Origin: Tetradesmus obliquus | Taxonomy: Eukaryota; Chlorophyta; Chlorophyceae; Sphaeropleales; Scenedesmaceae | Reading direction: 5' to 3' | DNA length: 64,000 nucleotides | Assembly: GCA_030272155.1 (NCBI GenBank) | Contig: CP126195.1 | Span: forward strand, 1,054,001-1,118,000 | In this document: piece by piece, positions 47,935 to 60,354 of the stretch | Layout: each line of letters opens with the position of its first letter | Numbering within the stretch: the first letter of the stretch is position 1 | The notes under the pieces: model-generated | What the model was told of the DNA's origin: nothing | What the model saw: only the letters and a program-made list of their open reading frames with translations | The model's database searches: none | Made by a program: the position numbers and the translations under genes

Positions 47935-50245
47935 ACAGCGGTGCTGCTGGCACTGCTGCGGGCTGTTGCGGGTGCAGACAGCCTGGGTGGCTTGGTGGCA
48001 GCAGAGGCATCACCTGCAGCAGCGAAAGCAGCAGGAGCAACTTTAGTGATGTGCATAGCATGACAGGCTGCAGACGGTCGTGCAGTGCTCTTGTAATGCA
48101 AAGAGCAGGAAGGCGACAGCCTGTCCTGCACTCCTTGCCGCATGCAAGGTGCAGCAGCCTTTCCTGCAAGCATCACCCTCTCCTGCAAGCCAGAGTCAGG
48201 CAAGACTCGCAGTTCCTGCAAGCACTGCATCCTGCTAAAAGTCCCTGCCTGTCCTGCAAACCACCTATCTGTGCAAGCTATGCAGTTCCTGCAAGCACTG
48301 CTTGCTGCATCAAGCCCCTACCTGTCCTGCAAGCTGCTATCCTCGCACGCCATGCAGTTCCTGCAGGCACTGCATGCTGCTGCAAGCCCTTGCCTGTCCT
48401 GCAAGCTTTTCCTCCTGCTGCCATGCCACAGCATGACTCACCTAGTGCCTTGCTGTTGCGAGAAGCAGCCTTGCTGCCGCGCTTGGCTGTAGTTGCACGG
48501 GTGGAGGATGCAGCTGGCTCAGCAGCAACAGCATCCTTTCCATCCGCCTTGGATGCCGCAGCTGCCTTGCTTGCTGCTGCTTTGGATGGTGTGGCGACAG
48601 CAACCCTGACAGCTGCATGGCCTGGCTGCAGGCCCGCAGCTGTCAGCTTGTCTGTGTTGATGGGGTCTCTGCTGGCTGACAGCAGCGCAAGTAGCTCGTC
48701 CATTGACTGGTTGTCGTCTTCACTGCCGCCGCCAGCTGCGCTGCATGCACTACCTCCTTCCAGTCCAAATTGCTGTGTGCGCTCCAGCTGCAAGCTGCTG
48801 TTGCTGCTGTTCTTGCTGCTTGTACCTTCAGTTGACTTGCCGCCACGCTGGCTGGTGCGCTTGTCACGTCTGCTGCTGCCTCCACTGCTTCTGTTGTGCA
48901 AGCGAAGCCTGCTGCGCTGCTTCTCACGGTACCACACGCATAGCTTTTTGCCTAGGACAGGGCCACACACCTTGCATACAGCGAACACAAACGTTGCTGA
49001 CAACCAGACTCCAGTCCAGGTAATCACTGTCATGTAGTGGCTGATTGCACATCTGACAAGGTAGGGCGACAACACAGCACCAGCAGATCCCAACAGATAG
49101 CTGCAGACACACTGCTTTGATGCAGGACTGGCGTCATTCCATGCATATCTTGATGATTTTAAAATCATACCGACACGTGTTTTGCCAATGTCCTCCATCA
49201 TATGCATGAACACAAGCACCAAAATAAGGACGTACCACCAAGGATGCGTTGCAGCCATGTTGAACGTAAAGAATCCAAATGCTGGGGGTATTGCTGCCCT
49301 GGGCGCAAGTCCAATGCAGGATAGGATGCAAACCAGGCACACAAATTCACAGTCTGTGTGTGTTGCTTGTGGATTGGCTGCTACTGGTGAAAGCAGGTCC
49401 ATAAACTTTGGTAAGACATGTAGTGTGAAGCATAAGGCTGCAGTCAAGCGCACCTTCTGCCCTGCATGCTCCCTTGGCATACTCAGGTAGCTAGCGCTGC
49501 CTGCAAGCGCAAACAGTACTGCAGCCACCCTGAACGGGTTTGCACCCCATGCTGCTGCAAGGATGGAATAGCTGTCAGGGAAGCTGCCATGCAAAATGAT
49601 GACAATGATGTTGATTAGGAGTGCCGGAGTTACCTCCAGAAAGTCTGCTGCCTGCACTGCCCTGACCATTGACCCAAGCAGGCGAATCTGTGCGGAATGG
49701 CTGAAAAATGGTAAGGCTGTATAGTATGTGCAAGCTCTAAGAGCGCTCTTAGAGGAAGCGCCCTTCTTGACCATCAATTCTTCTGCACACTGCACCAGCA
49801 TGATGCTGACGTGTTCCACCCATGCATCAACATACATCATCACTGTCGCGCTGAAGACCAGGATCAAGCTGCATCCTAACTCCATTGCGAGTAAGGCTGC
49901 CTTGGTGTCCCTGTACAGAGCTGCATAGCCTTTACACATGACTGCAGCTGCAGCCTGCTGGGTACTGCTGCTGAAACTGCTGCCAGCAGACACCAACTGG
50001 AGAACATCAGCAGCAAGCCATCCGATGAACAAAATCAAAGTGTATGCTTTTGAGAGCATGTCTCTTAGATTGGAACAGCAGGACCTCACTGCAGCAAGAA
50101 ACAGCAGACTAACAATAGAAGTGCCGGGAGGCTTGTTGGCAGGGTCCTGAGTCGTCGAAGGGAATAATGCTCTGAGGCACAACAAGCTGACCAGCACAAG
50201 ATATTGCGAGACGTAAATTACCCTATATACGCGGCGAAGATGCAA
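46702..50245 (-). CDS. Multipass membrane protein with C-terminal variant RING finger
   Basis: A likely membrane-anchored E3 ubiquitin ligase; substrate unknown. Exons 50245-48442, 48013-47061 and 46800-46702 give 951 residues in one frame. Residues 1 to about 440 have roughly nine hydrophobic segments (for example LVLVSLLCLRALF, LLINIIVIILHG, WWYVLILVLVFMHM). Then come a basic stretch (REKQRSRLRLHNR), a Ser/Ala/Pro-rich linker of about 400 residues and, in the last 60, CVVCWEARRSVALVHGDDAH, then LCLCTACSQQYDHQAKGCPL and C. The usual third RING Cys is not obvious and may be replaced by His or Asp. ATG 50245 is the first in frame. The intact member of a tandem trio; its 428-bp first intron holds a minisatellite also present in the next copy. 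Confidence 0.82.
48130..48425 (-). repeat. Intron minisatellite of about 65 bp, four units
   Basis: Units contain CTGTCCTGCAAGC and GCAGTTCCTGCAAGCACTGC. The related array at 52600-52965 occupies the same intron of the next paralogue. Confidence 0.9.
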
Positions 50246-51178
50246 GTGTCACAACCTGTTTTTGTTTTTCGAACGAATTGTGACAGACCGCTTCAAGGAC
50301 TATTGCAATTGGGCTGATACATATGCGTCGGATTCTAACAACAATTCAAAGCTACGGGGTGCTCCGGTGCGCAGTTGTGGCTCGTGGCATGACTCATGCC
50401 ATCGGATGCCACTGGTGCCTTACGTCGCTGAGGGACAGACTGTGCTGTAATGCTTCGCTGAAGACCGACAGATGATCAGGCAGCCTGTACGTCTCATGGC
50501 TGGCTCAGCTGAGCTATTCTTCGCTCAGAAAGATGGCAATGAGGTAACATTGGACATGAGCATACTTTCACCAGGTGCCGACACAGGCTTTGAGCCAGAT
50601 GAGTAATGCGATGAAAGATGCAGAGCCTTAACTAGCAACAAAATCCGACACATTAAAACATATTACATAGCAAATATCAACTCGACCAACATATTCCGTG
50701 GCTGCAGCCACAGCAGGAGTGGCACATGTCTCAGTGCATGCTGCATTGGCTTGCCGCTAGTCTGAACCATCATCGAATAACTTCAGCCCTGACAATCTTC
50801 TCAGACGTGTACAGCCTCTGTACCCGCTTGCACCGCAGCATCACGGATACACTGATCAGCGGGGCCAGCTCATATCGGCAGAGCTCCTGCTGCCAAGTGA
50901 CTGCTTAACTCCAAATACAATCGTAGCTTAGACCCCGCCAACTCCGCCTCCACCTCAGGGCGCGGGAACTGTCCAGCCAGAAAGACAGGTACGATGCAAA
51001 TGCCAACTGTGTTCAACACCGCTCTATATCTACTTTGCGCAGAAGCTGCGGCCAAACACCCCTTTCGTGCTCCTGCCTGTGCAGCTGCCTTGTGTCGCCG
51101 CACCACACCACGAGTCATTAGCCAGTTCTGCAACCGAGGCTGCAGAACACAACGCTGGCGTCAAACTAGCAAGCTCAA
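50246..51178. other. Intergenic region between second and third RING paralogues
   Basis: It holds the promoter of the second and the 3' flank of the third gene; no coding segment is recognised. The 50930-51130 part matches the flank beside the second gene. Confidence 0.55.
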
Positions 51179-54100
51179 TCAGCAGCTGTATATCGGCAGC
51201 ACGAACTCCACTGCCCTCCTGCACATGGGGCAGCCCTTGGCCTGGTGGTCGTACTGCTGGCTGCAGGCGGTGCACAGGCACTGCATTGGCAGAGGACAGC
51301 ACAAAGCAGGGACAGGCAGAAGCGGTTACAAAATGATTGTGTCAAAAAGCTGTTTTGAATAATGCACTTGGGTGCTTTGTGGCATGCCAGAGGAGCTTGA
51401 GACCAGAAGCTGGAGCACAGCAGTGGTGCAGCAACGGCGGCAGGTTCCCTATGGCAATTTGGGAGAGCCGACAACTGCATGACATTCAGCACAAACAGCA
51501 TCCGAGAGGTGCAGGGCTAGCTACCTGCTGCTGCTGCTGCTGCTGCTGCCAGCCATCTCACCAGGTGTGCATCATCTCCATGCACCAGTGCCACGCTGCG
51601 GCGGCACTCCCAGCACACCACACACAGCTCCTGCTCATACCCGTCGGTTTGGCCTGGGCCTGCAGCTGCTGCAGCCGCAAAGCTCCTGGCTGCTCCTGAG
51701 TCAGCCGCTGGGTCACACAGGTTTGTAGAGAGTACCTGCTGCTGGGTGAAGCTGAAAGGTGCAGGAGAGGCTGCCAGCTGAGCTGCTGCTGAGGCTGCTG
51801 TTGCTGCTGCCTTGCCAGGCCATGCAGGGCCTGCAGGCATCTGCAGCGCTGCACCTGGCTGCCCAGGCGGCCTGCTCGCACTGCTGGCAGTGCTGCCCCT
51901 GATGCGTCCTGCAGGATTGGTTGCCCCAGCTGCTGCGCCGCTGCTGCCCGGAGCTGCACCTGCCAGCCGCGCTGCAAATGTTGTTGGGGTGGAGATGTGA
52001 GGGTGTTGTGATGCAGCAAGCGGTGCAGCTGTTGCTGCACTGGACAGCCAGGGAAGCATCTTCAGCAGCGAATGTTCAGAGCTTGCCGCGCGGGTGTCTG
52101 CAGCAGCAGGCCGCAGGGAAGGTGCCTGGGTGACAGTGTCACGGGTGTCGAAAAACGGCTGAGGTGACGCTGCTCCAGTGCGCAGCAACTCCCAAGCACA
52201 GCTGTTGCTGCTGCTGCTGCTGCTGCTGCTGGTAGTGGAGTCGTTATTGAGCAGGGTGGTGCTGCTGCGCCGTGCCGAGGGCACAGATGCTGCAGCTGGC
52301 TTGGCAACAGCTGTCACTGGCAGTCGCTTGATGCTGGGCTGAGGCTGAGTTGTGGTGGATGGCAGTGGCTGAGAAGAGGAGGCAGCAGGCTGCGGACTGC
52401 TGGCGGGAATGCGGGCGCTGCTGCTGCTGCTGCTGCCAACAGCAGCGCTGCTGGCCATGCTGCGGGCTGTTGCGGGTGCAGACAGCCTGGGTGGCTTGGT
52501 GGCAGCAGAGGCATCACCTGCAGCAGTGAGAACAGCAGAAGCAACATGTGTTAGGTGCGCAGCATGACAGGCTGCAGTGTTGTTTAGCATGCAAAGAGCA
52601 GGAAGCCAATAGCCTGTCCTGCACACCCTGCTGCAGACATGGTGCAACAACCTGTCCTGCAAGCATCACCCTCTCCTGCAAGCCACTGTCAGGCGAGACG
52701 CGCAGTTCCTGCAAGCACTGCATGCTGCTCCAAGCCCTGGCCTGTCCTGCAAGCCATTTTCAGGCAGACGCGCAATTCCTGCAAGCATCTGCATGCTGCT
52801 ACAAGCCCTCACCTGTCCTGCAGGCCACTGTCACGCAATACATGCAGTTCCTGCAAGCACTGCATGCTGCTCCGAGCCCTTGCCAGTCCTGCAAGACAGT
52901 ACTAGGCAATCCATGCAGTTCCTGCAAGCACTGCATGCTGCTCCAGGCCTGTCCTGCAAGCCCTCCCCCCCCCCCCCCTGCTGCCACGCCACAGCATGAC
53001 TCACCTAGTGCCTTGCTGTTGCGAGAAGCAGCCTTGCTGCCACGCTTGGCTGTAGTTGCAGGTGTGGAAGATACAGGCGCCTCAGCAGCAGCAGCATCTT
53101 TTCCTTTCGCCTTGGATGCCGCAGCTGCCTTGCGTGCCGCTGCTTTGGATAGTGTAGTGACAGCAACCCTGACAGCTGCATCGCCTGACTGCAGGACCTT
53201 TGCTGCTGTCAGCCTGTCCTTGTTGATGGGGTCCTTGCTTGCTGACAGCAGCGTAAGCAGCTCGTCCGCTGGCTGATTGTTGTCATCACTGTCACTGCTA
53301 TGGCTGCTGCTGCTGCTGCTGCCAGACATGGCAGCTGTGCTGCATGCAAACTGATCTTCCATCACACAACGTGTGTGCTCCTCTTTTCGGCCGCTGCTGC
53401 TGCTGCGGTGCCTGCTGCCTGTGCCTGCTGCTGCCTTGCCACCGCGCTGGCTGATGCGCTTGTCTTGACTGCTGCTGCCACCATAGCTCATGCTTTGCAA
53501 GCGCCGCCTGCAGCGCTGCTGCTTGTTGTACCATGCAAGTACATCTCTGAGAAAGAGACGGCGCCAGGTCTTGCAGAAGACCCACAAAACCCCTGCTGCT
53601 ACAGCAACCATGCTGACATCAACTACACCCCAGGCCAGCACTGCCATGTAGTCAACATAGCCCCAGTCAATAGTAAATTGAAACAGGTAGGCTGACGCAG
53701 CAGCACCCACACATCCTACCAACGCTGTTTTGTATAAGCGTCGCATGACTTCAGGATCCCTGGCTTTTCAGGCCCTTTTGACTGTTGTGCAAGCTGCGTA
53801 CGCACGTGCCAAAGCTTGAGCAACATGCACGAACGAGAGCTTCAGCACGCACACACCCACACATGCTACAAATATGTAACACGCCATTCCGCTGCGGCTG
53901 GTACCAGCTTCAAAGTATGCCCACATGCCCACATTCAACCTGCACAACACGGGCACCACAGGAATGGCAGCTGCCACGGGAAGTGCTGCCAAAGGCGCAA
54001 ATGTGATGCAAGATGCAGGCTACATGCAAGTCGTTAAACCTTGTTTGTACCATATGCTGCACCCGCTGCACCTGCTTGTTGGTTGCAAAAGGTACGAGTA

Positions 54101-54752
54101 AGTCCAGACAGGTGGGCAGGACCTGCAGTGTGCAGCACATGGCTGCAATCACCCGCATCCTCTGCTTAGCATGCTCTGGTGGCACTGTCTTGAAGCTAGC
54201 GGCAGCCGCATGCATGAGCAGTAGGACAGCCAAGTAGATTGAGTCTGAACACCAAACCACACTCAAGAGAGCACTTGCGTCAGGGATGGCGCCGAACTTA
54301 TCAATGAAAATGATGTTCGCAAGCACCAGAGTTGCTACAGCAACGTCTGCCATCTGCACTGTGCTGATCATTGACACAAGCAGATCAAGGTGTGCACGAA
54401 GACTCATGAAAGGCATCATATCAGTAAATGTGTACGCTGTTGCAGTCTTGGTAAAGACAACACACTCTTCATCTAAGAAATGTGTTGCCAAGCGCACCAG
54501 CTTGCCTACAATGTGTTGCACCCATGCATCAGCATACGTCATGACGGCTGTGCTGGGCACCATAATTAGGCAGCAGATCAGCTCCAGCGCGAGTAGGATG
54601 GCCTTGGAGTGGCTGTACAGAGCTGCATAGCCTTCAGCCATGACTGCAGGCTGCTGGGTGTTGCTGCTGAAGCTGCTGCCAGCATACACCAACTGGAGGG
54701 CATCACAGGCAAGGCCTCCGATAACGATGAGCAGGAAAAGTTTCAGCAGCAT
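51179..54752 (-). CDS. Third membrane-RING paralogue, membrane half disrupted
   Basis: Same layout as the 46702-50245 gene. The C-terminal part is intact: 53746-53005, 52517-51562 and 51280-51179 join in frame and end with the RING (LCLCTACSQQYDHQAKGCPM, C, then VEFVLPIY). Upstream, 54752-53996 matches the first membrane segments but leaves the paralogue's frame near 53996, and a TGA stands in frame at 53770-53768. The first membrane segment of the paralogue is also missing before 54752. Either this is a decaying copy, a shorter protein starts at ATG 53746, or the assembly has errors here. Linker and RING look under constraint, which argues for a shorter product. Confidence 0.65.
52600..52980 (-). 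repeat. Intron minisatellite of about 65 bp, six units, with a C homopolymer
   Basis: Six diverged units with GCAGTTCCTGCAAGCACTGC and CCTGTCCTGCAAGCC, ending in a run of about 16 C at 52964-52979. The homopolymer is a likely place for a sequencing length error. Confidence 0.9.
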
Positions 54753-55610
54753 GCTTCTAAAAGCCCCGGCTGCAGGTATTTCGCTTCAAATGAAGGTTCA
54801 GCAGATCAGAAGTGCCGCCAAGCGTGCTTGCAGGTGCACCTCAAACGTTGAAGGGGGTGATTGCTAAAGTAAAGACGCGGTGTAAAATTCTAATGAAGCG
54901 CGATTGATGCGAGACGTAGCACTTATATGCGTCGCAGCACTTGTCACAATATTTCCGTACTCGAACGGATGCTGAGAACTCGCTGAAAGCTAGATGCTGA
55001 GAACTCGCCGAGACTTCACTGATATGAACAAGTTTGATCAGAGGTATCACATGAGGAACCTGCTGCGCACTTGCGGCTCAAAGCACGATGTCATCAGTGC
55101 CCCACGTGAGCTGGGCCACGTCTCCTAAAGATAGCAACTGTGCGATTATGCATCGCTGCGAGTAACATGGATTGCAGGAGTTTTTGTTTTTACTACTAAA
55201 GTAATACGTTCTGCAGTCATTGCATGTCACAAGACTGAAGTACTGGTGCACCGGCCCATGGGGTTGGCAATTGCAATGCCAGGTAAACATTGGACGAGCA
55301 CTGTAAAGAGATGCGATGATGCACTCGGACACCTGATACCTGCAGTGTATATCCAATACAAGTTGAGATAAGGTGTCTGTCACGTAATCACAGCCTTGGG
55401 CAGGACGCACTTCAACGACGCACTTCAACGCACCTCCCAACATCAACTGTCATATTACGTAATATGTATAAACATCAAGACATGGCCCTGGTGTTCTGTG
55501 GCTGCAGCCTTTAGCCTGCAGCAGAAGTGGCAGCCGTCTGTGCGCATGGTGCACCAGGGCTTGCAGCTGCTGCCCGCCAATCACAACCATCACATACCAT
55601 CCAGCTCGCC
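54753..55610. other. Intergenic region
   Basis: It separates the third RING paralogue from the ABC1K stop. No coding segment is recognised. Confidence 0.55.
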
Positions 55611-58600
55611 TCAGCCCCTGATATCCTTCTCAAACTTGTCCAGCCGCTGGACCCGCTTGAACCCCAGCGTCACAAACACGCTAAACAGCGCCGCCAGGCT
55701 GTAGCACGCGCCAGCTGCAAACTCCTGCCCGCCATGCAGCGCCAGCTGCGTCCCGACATCTAACAGGCCCACTGCTGCAATCGTGTTGATGGTTGCCACC
55801 TGCAGCACGCCTTGGCGCCGTGCTGCCCTCTCTCCTTCCAGCACTCGCACCCGCAGCTTCAGGTTGCCTGTCTCTAGCTGCTCCAACGTGCTGTCAATGC
55901 GCGCTACGCGCAGCGGCATGGCTGCAGCTGCTTGCGTCACCTGCAGGAGATAGGGCAAGCAAGCATGTACAAGCATGCGGTCAGCAGCAGTGCCAGACGG
56001 CGACGCGAGGCAGGCACATGTAGAACACATTCTGTGGCAGCTGCTAGTATGAGACACAGCCCAGTCACTGCATGCGAAGCAGCTGCGCCGCACGGCGTGC
56101 CACCTGCATCTCTCCTGCAAGCACCACACGCGGTGCTCACCTCTGTGGCCTGCTGCTGCAGCTGCTCTATGATGAAGCCCTGCTGCCCCACATCCTGCAG
56201 CTGCAGCAGCTCCTGCGCATAGGGTGTAGCCACCTCGCTGAAGTTGTAGGCAGGGTTCAGGGTCTTGCCGATGCCCTCAAGTGTGCTGAAGGCGCGCAGC
56301 ACAAAGGTGAAGGTGGCAGGGAACCTGAAGGGCTGGTCGATCGCGATCGCAAACAGGTCCTCGCCGATTTTCTGCAGTGCACATGCAAGGCACAACAGGC
56401 GTCAGCACAAAAGGGTGACACATGCGTTGAGTGTGGTGTGCAGCGGAGTGGAAGACACCGCCTGCATGTCTGCGCCATACGAGTAAGTATGCGCATCATG
56501 TGCATGGGACACCACACGGTTCATTGCCGCACACAACATGTACAGGTGCTGTTCCTGAGATACGCTTACCTCATGACCCATACCATGCGAAACAACAGTA
56601 TGCTCACCCCGATGGCTTTCTGGCGCTCCGTCTGGCGCGTGATGTTCTCCAGGAAGTAGCAAACATACATAGCATCAACTATGCTGCACAGTGCGCAACA
56701 TCCGACTACACATTCCCTCATGCTCACCCCGATGGCCTCCTGGCGCTCCGTCTGGCGCGTGATGTTCTCCAGGAAATAGCCGATGGCGCGCCGGATGGAC
56801 AGCATGTCGCCGGTGGGCGTGATTACGCCCAGCTCCACCAGCGCGCGGATGACGCCATTTGTGTCCTTCCTGCAAAGGCAAGGCGTAGCAGGTTACAGGC
56901 GATGGTGTACTGTGCGTCTTGCTTGGTCTTGTTGGCCTAAGTGCAACGTCACGGCGCTGCACCCATGCGCATACCCTATTTGCATGTATGTGATAGTTTG
57001 GTGCATGCTAATCGCTGAGCTGAGCTGCTGCACACGGCGGGTGTCCTCACTCACTTGTAGATGCCATAGAAGACGTCCAGCAGCCGCTCCCGCACGTTGG
57101 GCACAATCTGCGGGGCAAAAACAGCAAGTGCAGATGCGTTGCATGATGTACTTACGATGCTTTGCCAATTTGAGTTCAACACAAGTGTGAGCGCTTTCAG
57201 AAAGCACGACCTGCTATGTGAGGTGACCTGCCCAGCAAGCAAACCACAGACAGCATGTGGAACACCTTGGCCACGTGGTAGATGTTTGAACCTGATACCC
57301 ACCTCGCCCATCATTCCATAGTCATAGAACAGCAGCCTGCCCTGGGCATCTACTGACACGTTGCCGGGGTGGGGGTCGGCATGGAAGAAGCCATGCCGCA
57401 GCACCTGCCAGCAGTACAGGCAGCCAAAACATGAGCAGTTAGGATCCTGCAAGTGCGGCTGGGATCCCTGCTGCCACAGATGCAGTGGCCCAGCTGCATG
57501 CCTTTGAAAGCCGTGTCCAGCCAGCCGACAACAGCCTGCTGGCCTGCAAGAATACACCACGCCTTGACTGACAGTCAGTGCAGGCATTACAACCAGGCGC
57601 TGACTCCCTGGCTCATGGCTGCGTCATTTGCCTGCTCCCTCGTGCACATGTCTGGCTGCACACTCCTACAAGCATCAAACACCCTTTGCTCAGTCGCAGT
57701 GCCATGCACCGCTTCACTGCCTCACCTGCATCAGGTAGGCCTCTCAGTGGCCCGCCACGCCACCAACGACATCATTGTGTTTGTAGCAGCCCTTTTCAAC
57801 CCATAGGCAAAGGAATGCAACACAATTGCCTCACCTGCATCAGGTAGGCCTCAGTGGCGCGCCGCGCCACCAGCTCCGTGGAGATGCCGCCCGCCTGCAG
57901 CCGCTGCATGTCGGTGATCTTCACGCCTGCATGCATGCAAATTGAATCAATAACGGCAATATAACAGCGAGCAATGGAAAGCAAGCATGGCGACCCATGA
58001 ATGCATCAAGAACATGGCAGCAGCCTACAGCTGCTGCTTGTCGGTGATCTTCACGCCTGCAGGCACCTGCAAGCCAAGGCAAGTTTTCATAGAGCACATG
58101 GGAACAGAAGGAAGCACGCGTGGCGACCTTGTGCAACGCCATGCAAGAATAGCAGTGTGGAGCAAATGCATGTCCGTGATCTTCAGCGGACGACATGAAA
58201 ACTTCCTGATAGGCCCAACATTTGTTATGCCTCACACCTGGCAGGTACTCCAGCGTCAGCACGCGAGGCGAGCTGAACTCCCAGTGCATCACCAAAACAC
58301 GCACATTCCTGTGTGCAAGGCTGCTGCCAAACCACACGAGGCCCTGTGTTTGCCTCGCCCAGCCAAGCGTGTGTCAGCGCAGCACATCCACATACACAGT
58401 CCAGGATATCAAGCTCTGCTGCAACGCTACTGTCAACTGACACACATGAAAAAAGTCGTACACATCTGCCCGGCACCTGGCAGGTACTCCAGCGTCAGCA
58501 CGCGCGGCGAGCTGAACTCCCAGTGCACCACCAAAACACACACACATGGACATCAGCCCTTTGTGCCAGGCTGCTGCCAAACCACACGAGGCGCTGTGTT

Positions 58601-60292
58601 AGCCTCGCCCAGCCAAGCGCGATGTATCAGCGCAGAATATTCTTACACAAACCCACCAGCGTCGACCTCCGCTGCACCGTTGCCGCCAACCGACATGAAG
58701 CTCATAGTTTTAAGCAGCAGATATCTGCCCCGCACCTGGCAGGTACTCCAGGGTCAGCACGCGCGGCGAGCTGAACTCCCAGTGCACCACCGGGGTGCGC
58801 ACCCATGGTGTGTCGCGGAAGTTGCGCCTGAAGCGGTCCGCGTTCCTGCCCTCGTTGATGTAGTCAATTTCATCGTACAGCACAGCTGCACACTCCTGGT
58901 AGATGCCCTGCAGAGCAAGAGATGTTTGATGGCAAGGGAAGACAAGAAACAATGGTCAAGATGTCATTGATGTAGTCGATCTCGTCATGTCAACAGGACG
59001 GCTGCGCACTCCTGGTAGATGCCCTGCAAAGGTTGAAAGCTATAGCAGACAGAGCACAAATAAAGGTGATAAGAAAGAGGTATGTCAGTAACCAGCAAGC
59101 ACGCAAGTAGCACAGATGGAGATGCACCTGTAGAGATGGACAGGCAGCCACAAGCCACGTGCACAGCAATCACACAGTCATACAGAACTACACACGCTAC
59201 GGTTACACAACTCACAATCCTTGTGTAGACAGCCCAGCCACCGCCCACCAGCAGTCACATGTGAACATCCAGTGGGTGAACATTCATTATGAACTTCAAT
59301 GTGAACTTCATGGTTCAATTCCTATCCAAGTTCCCACCTTGAAGTCGCGGTTCTCGTCGCCCTTGTCCAGCTGCTCCGCGAGGATCCTCAAGTTGTTCAG
59401 GTCGATGTCAAACAGCTGTTTCAGCCCCGGGCGCTGCACCTTGACCACCACCTCCTCCCCTGTCAGCAGCACAGCGCGGTGCACCTGGCCCAAGCTGGCC
59501 GCTGCAATGGGCCTCCTGTCAAAGCTGCGGAAGAGCTGCAGCAGCACACGGAAGCAGTGCGGCGCAGCGCAGGCGTGAGGGGGAGAGCTAGCAAGCGACA
59601 GCTTGGGAAAGTGGAGGGGTAGGTGTGTTGGGAAGGCGGATGCTGCGACAGCGGGCAGCACAGCACATGCGTTAGACGACTACCACCTCCTCCCCAGTCA
59701 GCAGCACGGCGCGGTGCACCTGGCCCAGGCTGGCCGCTGCGATGGGCCTCCTGTCAAAGCTGCGGAAGAGCTGCAGCATATCACGAGGAAGCAGTGCAGT
59801 GCAGCACATGCGTGAGGGGGAGAGCTAGCAAGCGACAGCTTGGGAAAGTGGAGGGGTAGGTGGTTGGGAAGGCGGATGCTGCGACAGCGGGCAGCACAGC
59901 ACATGCGTTAGACGACTACCACCTCCTCCCCAGTCAGCAGCACGGCGCGGTGCACCTGGCCCAGGCTGGCGGCTGCAATCGGGCGCCGGTCAAAGCTGCG
60001 GAAGAGCTGCAGCCGCACAGCACGGTAACCAGGGGGCGGCAGCACAGGCGGGACTGTCAGAACCGGCACTGCAAACCGAAGGTGTGAGCTGACCAGTGAA
60101 GCTCTGGTGACTCTTGCAGCCGTCTTCCCATATCAAATTCCCTTTGCATGCCAAATCAGGCTGACGTTGTGCTGCTGTCCTGCCTCACCTTGGACACTGG
60201 CTGCCCCAGGTCCCGCTCAATGATGGCCTCCGCCTTGTCAGCTGAGAAGGCCGGAACGCGGTCCTGCAGCTTGCCCAGCTCATCCACAAACT

Positions 60293-60354
<62 letters not shown>

